Below, piece after piece: positions 30,301 through 42,300 of a DNA stretch of 64,000 bases (within the stretch, counting starts at the first letter, position 1; each line of letters starts with the position of its first letter). The notes under the pieces were generated by a model. The model was not told where the DNA came from and made no database searches. It saw nothing but the letters and a program-made list of their open reading frames with translations. The position numbers and the translations under genes are program-made. Source of the stretch: Atriophallophorus winterbourni (Eukaryota > Platyhelminthes > Trematoda > Plagiorchiida > Microphallidae); the NCBI GenBank assembly GCA_013407085.1, contig JACCGJ010018177.1, positions 38,150 through 102,149 of the forward strand, in the 5' to 3' direction.

Positions 30301-33300
30301 TTGTAGATCTCCAGCATGCTATAAGAATATGTTTAGAAAATCAAGCTGATGATATATATATATATTTGATTTGATTCTAAAAGTTGAATCATTCGAAATA
30401 AATTAGATTTTAAATTGTTTACCGGTGTTTAGCAATTTATCGCATGATGACTTCAGATCTTGTATACGTACCCCTATTCACCTCCGTTGTAATAATCGCC
30501 GTAACTAAGTTCATCTCAAAAAATTCATGAATGCAAATGGTGATAAAGCGTTCGTATTGTGATGTAATCAATCAAGCGATAGCCTTTTACAAATATGTGA
30601 GCAACAATATCGTATTAATTCGGAAAATGTTTACTCTAATTCCAAATTCCAAAGCCACGATAGTAAGAAATGTAAGTTATTAAAACCGTTGGTTACAAGC
30701 AACATTTTAATTACATTAGTAGTTTGACCATATAATCAATTCAATGGAATCACGGTACGATTTAGAATTTAGTTGATAACATTAGAGTTAAACTAAAAAA
30801 TCTAGTTGGGTTGAAGTTGCATATAGGGGGGAAACGTCGGAGAGTTTTTTTTTGCTTCTAGATTTTAAATGTCAAATATTGGCTTCAAAATTCGAAAACA
30901 AAAAAAACAGATTTTCCGATTCAAAGTAAGTATATACCTGTACCGTATTCATTCGGGCGGCAAGCGAGACGTCCTGGATATGGAGTTCGCTTATTCAAAA
31001 CATCCGTCCTGTGGAAGTTCAATCTCTCATCCTACGGTATATCCGCATAAATTTTCAACCAAAATGATGTAATGAGTGTATATTTTAAACGCTTAACTCT
31101 TAGTAATTGGTTAATCCATCCGACAACTTTTAAATTTCCTCTATGTGTAGAGTATCTACCAATCGAAATTTAAATTCGATAGTAAATGGCTATTGGTTGG
31201 ATTCAGGTACCAGAAGTTTGACACGAAACATTTTTAACACTAATGTGTGTTAAAACTGAAGGCACAATAACGGAAACACAGTTCAACACAAACCAGTTAA
31301 CACGGTAGAATGTGTTTGACTTAATCAAACGCAATTCTAATTTTTTGATACAGCATAAACGCATAAAATTATCATTGTAGCTGTGAAGCAATTATTGATT
31401 CGATAAAGCTATAGAAATGAGACGTGAAGTACTGGGCTTTCTTTAACAGTCATCAGCATACTGCTTCATATGGAACATTTGACCATCTTTTCAAGCAAAC
31501 ATAGGTACCTAAGCACGTGAATTGATGGCAAGCTTTTCAGCGTAAAACGTCTGAAAGCAGGAACAATTGTACGGGATGCGCTAATTCGTGACCTGTTATT
31601 TGTCGACGATGCAGCCGAAATTGCTCACGAGTAAAAACACCACCAGTCGCAAATGCACTATATTTTGTCAACATGGAAATAACCTGGGTTCACAACCAGT
31701 ATGAGCGAGATTTAAATCCTTATTCAAGGAACTGTATTTTCTTCCATCATTGGTTTTAAAAATTGTCAGCTTGAACCAGTACATCATTTTATGTATCTTG
31801 ATTCATGCTTTGCGATTTACTTCTCGTCACGCAAGCAGATTGAAAAACGGGTTGACAGAGCAGCTGGCTTCTCGTCTCGTTTAAACTCTTGTTTCTGGTG
31901 CAACCGCAAGTTGACTGTGAAGACTGGTATACTGCACGTTCTTACTAAATGCTTTACGGCAGTAAAACCTGAACCATCTAGGCAAAACACGAACTGAACG
32001 TGAATGCTTTCCATTTACGAAGTATCAGCCGTATCTTGAACATAAGTTCGATGACTTCTGAAGTTGGTCTACAGAGCATGTTCACTCTACGACGAAAGCG
32101 AGCCCACTTTGGCTGGTTCATGTGTAAACGATGAAAAATTGTCTTATTCCAAGCGATCTACTATGCATTAAGTTGAAATCAATGAAGTCGACCATTTGGC
32201 AGACCGCACTTGCGGTATACAGACGTTTGTGCTGGAGATATGAAAGATTTTGACTTTGAACCAACGAGTAGGGAAGAACTTGCTCATGACCGCTCGCTTA
32301 AAGAGGCACTGTGTAAAGCGATGTTGAGCAGATACTACTCTTTGCCACTAATCGTAGATCATGCTGTCAGCGTACATTTGTCATCGTCTGTCCTAGTATT
32401 GTCTATCGCTGTGAGCTCTGTGGGAGAAACTGTTCCTCCTGAATCGGACAGTTTAGTCATCCGAGAAGCTATGGCGCATAAAATAATTATGGCTTTATGA
32501 TGTGCATTCATGGTCGACCTCGACCGAAGAAGGCCAAAAACAAGATTTCTGCCTAAAATATATTTTGCGGCTATTAATTTTGATGAATCAGTCATATCAA
32601 AAGCTGCTATCTTGAACAACAGCTGGTTGTAATATATGGGATAGCTAAAGGTTTAAAACATTTTGCATAATTGCTATTTACTTTTTGGTGAATTTGAGGC
32701 GATAATCTACTTAAATTTGTTGCAGTGTTGGATTCTGCTACTGAATATTTCATAACTGTAAAATGAAGAAATGTTTGGGTATATTTCACGAGAACTTTCA
32801 ACTAACAGACAGACTCTCGTACCTTGAATACTAAGACAAATGAAAACATCGCAGTATTTGTCATCATTTGTTTAAAACCATTTAATTTGCGTCGTGTTCA
32901 TATCGATCAATTTTAAATGTGCCGTAAACGACGAGTCTTACAACGACATGACCTTGAACCGCTGTGAAAAAAGCTATGCGGGATTCCCTATTGAATGGTT
33001 TTCAGGGTGACACACTAATCGATAATTATATCTTTCATCGTCATTAATGCAGAATGAATTCGTTCGTTTATTTTATGTGCCTCGATTGTTGATCTGGTTC
33101 AGCAAATCATACCTCTCGGTTGTCATGGCAACCAGGATTGGATATGCTTGGCTAAATCTTTGCGGGTTTGGCAGTGTACGTTGTGGCTGATTCACGCATA
33201 CATTTTATTAACTAATGGCAAAGTTTGCTTGCGACAAAAGATTATCTGTCCTCGGAAAGAGTACTCTTCTTATCAATATACATAAATTTTTCTCTTGATT

Positions 33301-36300
33301 ATTGATTAAGTGTTATCTAATGTCCAAATTTACAATTGGTAGTGCATATAAGCAACAGAGTTTTTGGTGAAATCCATAAAGATGTTGCTTGCGAGAGTAG
33401 AATCCGCACTATACAAATGCCTAATGAATATTTTTTTGTTTTAAATTGACTTTTTAACGTACGAACAATACCCTAGGCCGAGCAAGACAATTGGTTCCAA
33501 TGTTTGACAACATAGGTGATTTATTTCTATCATAATAATTGTATCTGACAAAAGTTTTCCATGAATGAAATGTGAAATTTTCGAGCCATTAACTAGGTAT
33601 AGCGGCAACGCAAACCATATTTCGTTAGCTGATCATCCAGTGTACAAACGCGAGCAGTAAAATACAAGCTTGAATCTATTAACCGCATTTTTATAATTTC
33701 CGAGTCGAGAATAGTTTGTTTGTTATAACTGATTGGAATCAGTTAGCAAGGATAGTGAGTTGTGTGAGTGTAATGTATTACACTCGGTAAAAGATATCTG
33801 TAGATGACAAGGGAATACCTCTTAATAGAAATTATATGCTATTTGGTTAAAATATGTTTTTCTGTTAGTTCCTTTCGTGAACCAAATCCTTGCACTCTGT
33901 GTTTGGCTGGCTGATGCAATACTGGGGTTTAACATAAAATAATTCTGATAAAAAAATCATAGGGCTGAAACTCGATGGATTTGGTAAACAGTTCTATTGT
34001 ACGCTTAGAAACTTAGTTTTGCTTTATATAATTTTCGACTAAGTTAACGTTTTATACATAATTCATATGTTATTATGTATCTGCGGGTGTATTCTACGAC
34101 GAATCCTGCATTTCATTAATGGTTGCTCAAAGTTTCTAAGATTGCGCTATATTTTCTCATACTGGCACATAAGCTTGGAAAATTTCAGCCTCGAGCTCGA
34201 TTTTATTGTTTATAAAAGTAAAATCAAATTTTGCCTAATCAACGTCGAGGCATTATGATATAAAGCTCAAATTATACAAAACATTTTTAAACTTTATGGT
34301 CGAATGTTTATTTATTGGTAAACTTGCAATATATAATATATTGTGTTACTCGCATTCTTATTTTTGAATTTCAGACTAATTGCTCTCCTCAAATGTAGAA
34401 TTATATAATATGTAAGTATTGTGGTGCTCACATCCCCTTCCCTTACACACCACTGCCGGTTTCAGGCTGTTTATCATATAATATATAACTTTCATCATTG
34501 GTTCGAGAATAATAACAAAAATGCCTTTGAATAGTCTTTCACAACAACCACGGTAGAAATGCCCTCTACTACTATCATTATCCTGGGTGATAGCTCAGTT
34601 GAGGCACTGGCTTTTCATTCGAACCGTTCAGATTCAGATCACGCTGCAGTCGCAAATGTCCGGAAATGTGATTGCCCTATTTCCGAGCCGCACTTTGGTG
34701 GAAAATGGTTGGAAAAATAACAGCTACAGGCTAGTTTGCTTTCAGTTCAATGAAATCATATCACCTGAAGATCGTCATGTTACAGAAACAGCCATATGAG
34801 CCGAAAGTTTGCAATGAATCGGTTAGAGCAAGTTTTTTGGTAACGTTTCGCTTTTGAACACAAAAGGATCTTCGTCGTGATTATGGACTACCGATCGGTC
34901 TCGAATATTTTCAAATACCTAGCCATATGAGCAGTTTCCGTGTGATTCAATTCAAAAAATATTTCTCGTTATCTTCCATCAAATATGAGTACTGACAATC
35001 ACAGAAAGCGTTAGCTCTGTGTTTCAAATGTTTTTCCCGTTGCCGACAGTGCTTTGAATGTCATCATAACTAATTTGATCTTACTATTCCGTGAGTATAA
35101 GCATAACAAAACTGTAAATAAAAATAAAGTGCAAATAATATGATAAGTCTGCAAAGTGGTCTCTTGGCGCACTGTGTAGTTTTATTGACAGATCGTTTGG
35201 AAATACAATCCAAATAAAGGGTAGATTCTAAGTATAAATGGTATTAAACTGTAATTTATGTGGAAAACAACCAAATTTAGTCATTACTACGTGTTTTATC
35301 GTTTCGGCAGAATTTATTCAGTGAATACGCAAATTGACCCGATCAACATTTTTGCTCTAGTTCTCGTCACATTTTGCATTGCTCACTGAATTTGATCTTC
35401 ATTCAGTTTGAAATGAAATCATACGAGTAAAGTAGTTGAGATGCAGTGAAGGAAGGCGCGAAAATGTTTTACTTGGATTTTGTTCGTTTATTCTTCATAC
35501 AATTGCATATGGAATCGCTTGTTTTTTTGTATAAAGTGAAATCAATAGCTCGCATTGAATAATAATCTTAGAAAATGACACAAAGATTAACCAATTTTAT
35601 GACCAATTTATTATGATTCTAACAACCCTGGAAATTACACTTTAATATTAATCCTATTGAACCTTGACTTCCTAGTAAAACTTTGTTTCATGTCATGACG
35701 AGTTGACACCTGTAGATTGTTTGGAGAGCGGAATCATCCTATCTAAGCGAATGATTGTATTACAACCTTACAGAAAATTCTATACAAGAAACCTAGATCG
35801 GTACACCCAAGGTTCGGTTAGTGCTGGTCGAGTGTTCAGTGCTTCTCGATCGCCAGACGTAAACACACGAAAAGTTATCGATTTCCCGTAAAAATATGTA
35901 AATTGGGAGAAATCGGGATAAGTGACACAGGTTTGAAATGGTGATGAATTTAGCCGCCGTATATTAGGTAAACAAGCAATGTGAAAAACTAAATCGCCGC
36001 AAAATTGCATGACTCATCAATGTGCACTTGATGCGAATTTACAGTCAAACTCGAACTGAAATAAATAAAGTATTTAGTCATTAAGGAGATAATTACGAAT
36101 GTTTGCGGTATTGCAGTTGGAAAATTCACTGAAAATTGATTTAACATAGGATTATCAAATTGCCAGTGCTCAAATTATCACATATTTTTATGAGTATATG
36201 TGTATGGTTAGGAGTAGATTCGTGGGACAGGTTGCGTAGCAAACGGCAATATCGAAATATGAAATATTATCAAATCGTACCTGATTTTTTGAGAAAGTCT

Positions 36301-39300
36301 GGTTTCTCTGTTCTTCTGAGTTCGCGTACGATCGAAAATCTCCTTTAAAATGGCAAGGAAGGATTTAATCAGAAAAAATATTCAAAGAGTCGACGATAAA
36401 AATGCATGAACTTACACGGCATACAAATTACGATTCGCAAAATACATCAAAATTGAAGTAATCTGAAAATAGTTAACTTATCATTTAATAATCTTTTGGT
36501 CGCTGTCATTGTTATACCAGTACATATGTGACAAAACTGTTTAAATTATCCCATTAGACACAGTAAATCTCAGGTATCGTGTCGTTAAACGTCCGACAGA
36601 CTCAACCGAAGGGACCAAGAGACTGACAGTTCTTAAACGTTCAGCCCCGTTCATCTTATGCCCGTCGGATTCGTTCCACCTAATAAAGTTATAATTTTTG
36701 TTTTCCCTTTAAGGTTTTACATCAACTCTACGCATGCTCACTAATTTCTTCAGTCTTCTGGATGAGGATTTTCTGTTAAGGGAATTGATAGATTGAGTTG
36801 CACCTTCGCGGACTTAATTCCAGACGTGATCATTGATCGCGACAGACTGGTCAACTTCATTTCCTTAGATGGTGCACACTCAGTGCACAAGTCTTTTATT
36901 GCCTGCTGATAATTCTCCTCCACGCGAAGCCAATATTTCGGGTAAATTAAAACACTTACATGTTCTTTTCTTAAGAGGTCACCTGGCTGACAAACCAAAG
37001 GATGTTTTACGTTTGAAGACTCAGCTGACAATTAGAAAACTGATGTAAAGCGATCTCCATCATTTTATTCTAAATTTTGAAAATTCCTGTAGAAGAATAA
37101 AGCTGTTACCTTTTTTTCCATCTATCAAAGCTCTGATAAGTTATATATAAGCGCTTAAATAACAAACGAAAATTAACCACTGGTATTTCTAATCTATAAT
37201 TCATCAACTTTATCGGCAAATTGTGAAGTTTTATCTTGAAGTTGAGAAATATCCAGTGCTACTTTCGATAGCCGAATGGAAATCACGCCGACACCACATG
37301 GACGCTGCCATTTGAAATCTTTCAAAAACAGTCTCTTGTTTCACCACGCAACGATTCAGAGACACTCTTACCGAATTTTACCTCAGAGATGTTTCAATCA
37401 CTGAAAAACGATGTGAACTTATTTCTGACGTGTTATTAGCTCATATATAGAGATAAACTCTGCATTCAATGTGTTTTCCATCCGTTTAAACCGAGATGGA
37501 CGCTTTCGTTACTTTCATGTCCGGATAATGCAAACGCTATAGAGAATGGGATTAGTAAACAATGCTATCATTTTCGTTGAACAACCAGTTCGCCGAGAAT
37601 CAGCACAGTGGCGTTCAAACTGGATAAATGCGATGCTCTATAGCTGTGCTAATTCATTTCTGCTACTTTTAAACTTTTAAATGCACTATTCAAACTGAAA
37701 TAAGTAAAGCGATATACTTATTATATCTGTAAATACTTAGAAGTGCTGAAGGAGACGATTCAATCCCCTGACCATGATCCATAGTACAGAATGTGCTGAT
37801 AACCGGACAAAATTCGTTTTACTGCGAATGAATAACTGAAGTTTTATTTTGAGTGAGTATTAGATAGATTCATACCAAGTTTATGCATAGAATCATGGTT
37901 TAAGATGTCCTAAAAATAACAATATGTCGCCATTGAATAGTGTTGCGTCACGCCCCTTTCGAGTAAAAGCTCGCGAGTTCCAACTGCATTGTTGTACACA
38001 ATTTGTAACATGTGCCTAAAGTTAATTTCTCAACCTGCTCAATAGTGAAATTTGCACCGAAGTAATGAGACAATCGACTGTAACAGCTTAGCTCATCGCC
38101 TAATCGGTTAAATCGTATTACCAACTCCAAATCATCATAACGATGCCAGAAAAAAACGGGACTGGCAACGACAAAATGTTGACGAGATTGTGTAATGACG
38201 GATCGGAAACATGTGTAGTTGTATGGACGTTAAAAATTGGACATTATTTAAAGTAGCTTACGGGGGAGGTGGCTTTAATAATAGGACAGAGCTATGAAAA
38301 TATGTAACTGCGTATTGAACTGCAAGTGCCCATCACCATTAGTATTATAACTTTTGTCCTGAGCAGGTTGAAAGAGTTAGATTAGTTTAAAAACGCTTTA
38401 TACATAGAGTTGTTGGGCAGAAAACTTTCTTACGGAAACCTTTGACATAACAGAATGCTGGGACAAACGTTGGGGTGTCTTAAAATGAGCTATCTGTCGT
38501 GTGTCTCAGAGCAGCCGCATTTGAAATACAATAAATGTCTCATCCAACGGATGAAGAGCTCAATGATAGTTTCAGTTCGCAATGAATAACTGGAGAGATT
38601 AATAAAAAAGTTTTTCCTTGAATCATCTTTTACATCAGGATTGTAAAATTAACCATGTTGTTCACAGACAGAATCACCAAATGTCACGCATTGAAACGTA
38701 CATACATGTAATTCAAGGTAATTCAAGGTTTTTAATGGTCTAATATATTCCATGTTTCGGGGTCTCCTCACATAAAATTCATGATTCATATGCTTTCATT
38801 TAACCGGAAATTTAAATTGGACGAAATATATTTACTATCCGAATTTGTTTAGATTTGCTTAGATGATTGTTTTACAACGAGGACACAACTTCCGGTAAAT
38901 TTTCCAGTGAACATTTAGCTTGCAAATGACTTTTGCAAATTTGCAATATTTATATATACAACGCGCAATAGTTACCTTGACAGAGAAGATGAATAATTGA
39001 TAATTTTAGTTAGAATTTAGAAATTGACAGCAAATAGACACAAATAATCAAAATAAAATGATGAAATTTATGTAAACAATTTTGTGCAAAATTTGGCAAA
39101 CTTACTGCGCAAATTCGGGGAACCAAACCAGGAGCTGTCTGTAGTAAAAAAAGTAATAACAATAAGAAGATCGACGATTTCAGCAAAATAAGAAATGTCT
39201 GTAATATATTGAGAACCCTAAAAAATAAAGTGTTTGGCCATCTGAAACATGATATTTTATAGCAATTGTTCGTTATTGTTAAACATAATCGATCATTAAA

Positions 39301-42300
39301 CATTCATTGGGTTCAGTGAAAGATAATGGGAACAACATGGACCACATTGAAAGGGTTCATCGCGGCTTAAAGAAAATAGAATGAGCAGTTAAGAAATGTT
39401 TTAAGCAGAGTCCAGTCCTTGATTGTTATATTTAGCTGGACTCGTTTCGATTTATCATTTCCGTAATTTATTTCTGAATAAATTATTTTCGAATAGTTTT
39501 GCATGATGAAACTGATAAAGCTAAGTATTATTCTAAAGCACACAGTCGATTAGATATACATCATGAAGTCTTAATCTCTATGAATCTCACAGAATTATGT
39601 CTTTACTCTGATAATAGGTGTGCCATTCTGATACGTTTCACTTCACCCGAAAAAGTTCTAACCAGAGTTTCAACCTGGAGATAAAAGTTTCCATGTCGCT
39701 TGCCCTAATATTCCGTTCAATTGGTTAGGATCAGCTGAAATTAATTCTTTGTCATAGGTGTCGAAAAGGAGACCTGTTATCGTGAAAATCAATATCACAC
39801 CACGGTCGGAAAAGAGAGAAATCGATCTGAAATTAGCACTAACGAATCTAGTACCCACTCATTGCGGATTGTCTAGCCCCCCATTGCAAGAATATTCGGG
39901 GAGTTTGGAAGATTGATAAGCCTGTTGGTCACCTCGCTATGATGGCGATGTTATTTATTCCAAATTTGGATGCATGCGCCACTGCCACGAGTCCTATAGA
40001 TAAACCCAACATTTCGATTGGGAGACCACTTTTCATAATTGAATAAATCACGCAAAATTAATGAGCAGGTAAACAAGGTTATACTTGTATACTAAGTGTT
40101 ATATAGGGTTCGTACAACGAACCACGATGTTCAGACACAGAATCACAAAGTGATTCTTGATCAAGCACTCGAGGCGCTTATGGATGACCAAAGTAATGTG
40201 TTGCTCACATCCCCATCCCTTACACTGTTTCAAGGCTCACTGAACCTGATCTTACTGTCTCCACCTGACGAAGGCAAAGAGCCACAAACCGGTAGTGGTG
40301 TGTAAGGGATGGGGATGTGAGCAACACATTACTTTAATGAGCAGGTATTTGTAAAATTGGTTATTAACCAATGGTTTATTTGTGCATCTACAATAGGCAA
40401 GCAATATCATCTTGTCGTGACTGTGTTTACATAATTAGTGTTGTTGATTTTACCGACGAAATAGGTTTAACTTTCTCTGCAGCATTCACGTTGTTACAGG
40501 GGCGGTGAACTTCTTACAAATCGGTGAATATGTAAAAACATCATTATTCATTTGCTCTCATATTATACAAGGTCGATTTCCTTATGTTTGGGCTTAACGA
40601 GAAAAGAAGTAAAGGTGTTCAAATCTGAATAAATTGAGTTATTGAGAGAATGTTACATTAAATTGATTGTTTCACGAGAGCAAATTGACTCAGGTGGATA
40701 AAACAGCATAGGCAAACTATCGCTGTAAACTTAGATTTAACTAAACTGGCGCCATTATTTCAGCACAAAATGGTTGAAAATACTAGAACGCGTGTCCACA
40801 GAACTAGATGGGAACTCGCCTTTCTCGTGTCACAAAAAATCCATAGTGCAATTAAATCTGTGTGAATGTGGGACAGTATTTTCAGAAGCAAAAAGTTTCT
40901 GAAAAGTTTTTGTAACATTAGCATGCTGAATGTTTCACCGAGCGATACGTTGAGGCTAATTTGCGAGATTCAGACTTAACGTACCAGAATAAAATTTGTC
41001 AACGTTCGGTTAACGTAGAGAACGAAAGACATAAAAAAATTTGCACAGTGCAAAAACATTTACTGTTAAAACGCAAAATTATGATTAGTAGTTTTAAAAT
41101 AACAAGGAATTCCGGTTAGGTATGCAAAAAATAAGCGAACGAATGATTCGTAGTAAAATTTAGAGATACGGTATTTATATGTAAGTGTAAGTTTTAAATT
41201 TTTTCGTTATTTAATTTGGAAATTATGGTCTTTATATGATATAAATGTGAGAAAGAAATAAAAATATCACGCTTTGTAGACTATGCATGATGTATCGTTC
41301 GGGCTACAAATATGTGAGGTTAACCGAGTCAGAGGAACCTTAAAATATCGCGTCAACATTACAGCAAGTTTACGCTCTACATGCATCATTGAGACAGAGA
41401 AATCTATTCTAACAGGCATTTACAATTTCTCCTCAAATTGTAGAGATTCGTACCAGATGTGATAGGAAAGAATGCATACAAAGGGTCACTGTGTTTCAGG
41501 GTCTGAGATAGACATCTCTAGGCCAATAGTTATGAATAAAGGACGACATGTTGATATGTGACTGCTAGCGTTAACTGCTGCAGCGAACTCATAGGCATAT
41601 CAATGAACGTGATATGCGCTTTTGAAATGATCCAAGACTGGTTGATTCGCAGAGGGCACGCCGTCCCGAATACCAAACAAACGATGGGTATTTTGAGTGT
41701 TGAAAAGCTCCAACCGATAATAGATAGTATTTTATGTTCAAATATGAAATTGATGGTATATTTTGTAATATTTTACTAAGAAAACGTTTTCCAGAGATAT
41801 TAATAAAGCAATACTCTTCCAGTTACGACAATTCGCTGAACCAGTATTACATTATATAATCAGATAGCTCGCACGATGAGTTTTGTAGTAGTAGTAGTAC
41901 AGATAAGCTCACTTTTGTGGTATATACGTTTTAGTTAAAATGTGCGTTTCATCCCAAAAATATTCAAATACGCGCGTTCAAGCCGACGTGCTAAAGAGGA
42001 TTATCTGAGATAGAGTAGTAAATTTGCAAATACAATCTAACGGATGGTAATTTAAAATCTGTGTGAAAATAAACGTTTTCTGTGATTCATCAATTCCTCT
42101 ATTGACATATACCACCCCGTACTACTGTGCCCAAGTGAAAACGGTGATATCAGCCTTTGTGCCACTTGGTTTAAAACAGATCAAACAATAGTGTGCATAA
42201 GCCTTTCTTCCAAAGCAATTACGTTGTTTCAAAACAACGTGACGCATCTGAACGAACCAAAACAGTTTCTACGCTTGTGCACTGACGACTAATTCTAGTT

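Noticed and set aside
34762..34850. Alternative minus-strand exon before LEIYNE (ends ...NMTIF plus AG)
   Set aside because: Phases fit, but the acceptor (CAAAAG) and donor (CAG|GTGATA) are weak compared with 36416-36462. It remains a possibility.
36750..37031. Minus-strand 93-codon open frame
   Set aside because: Somewhat protein-like, but no recognised domain and no convincing place in the kinesin exon chain.
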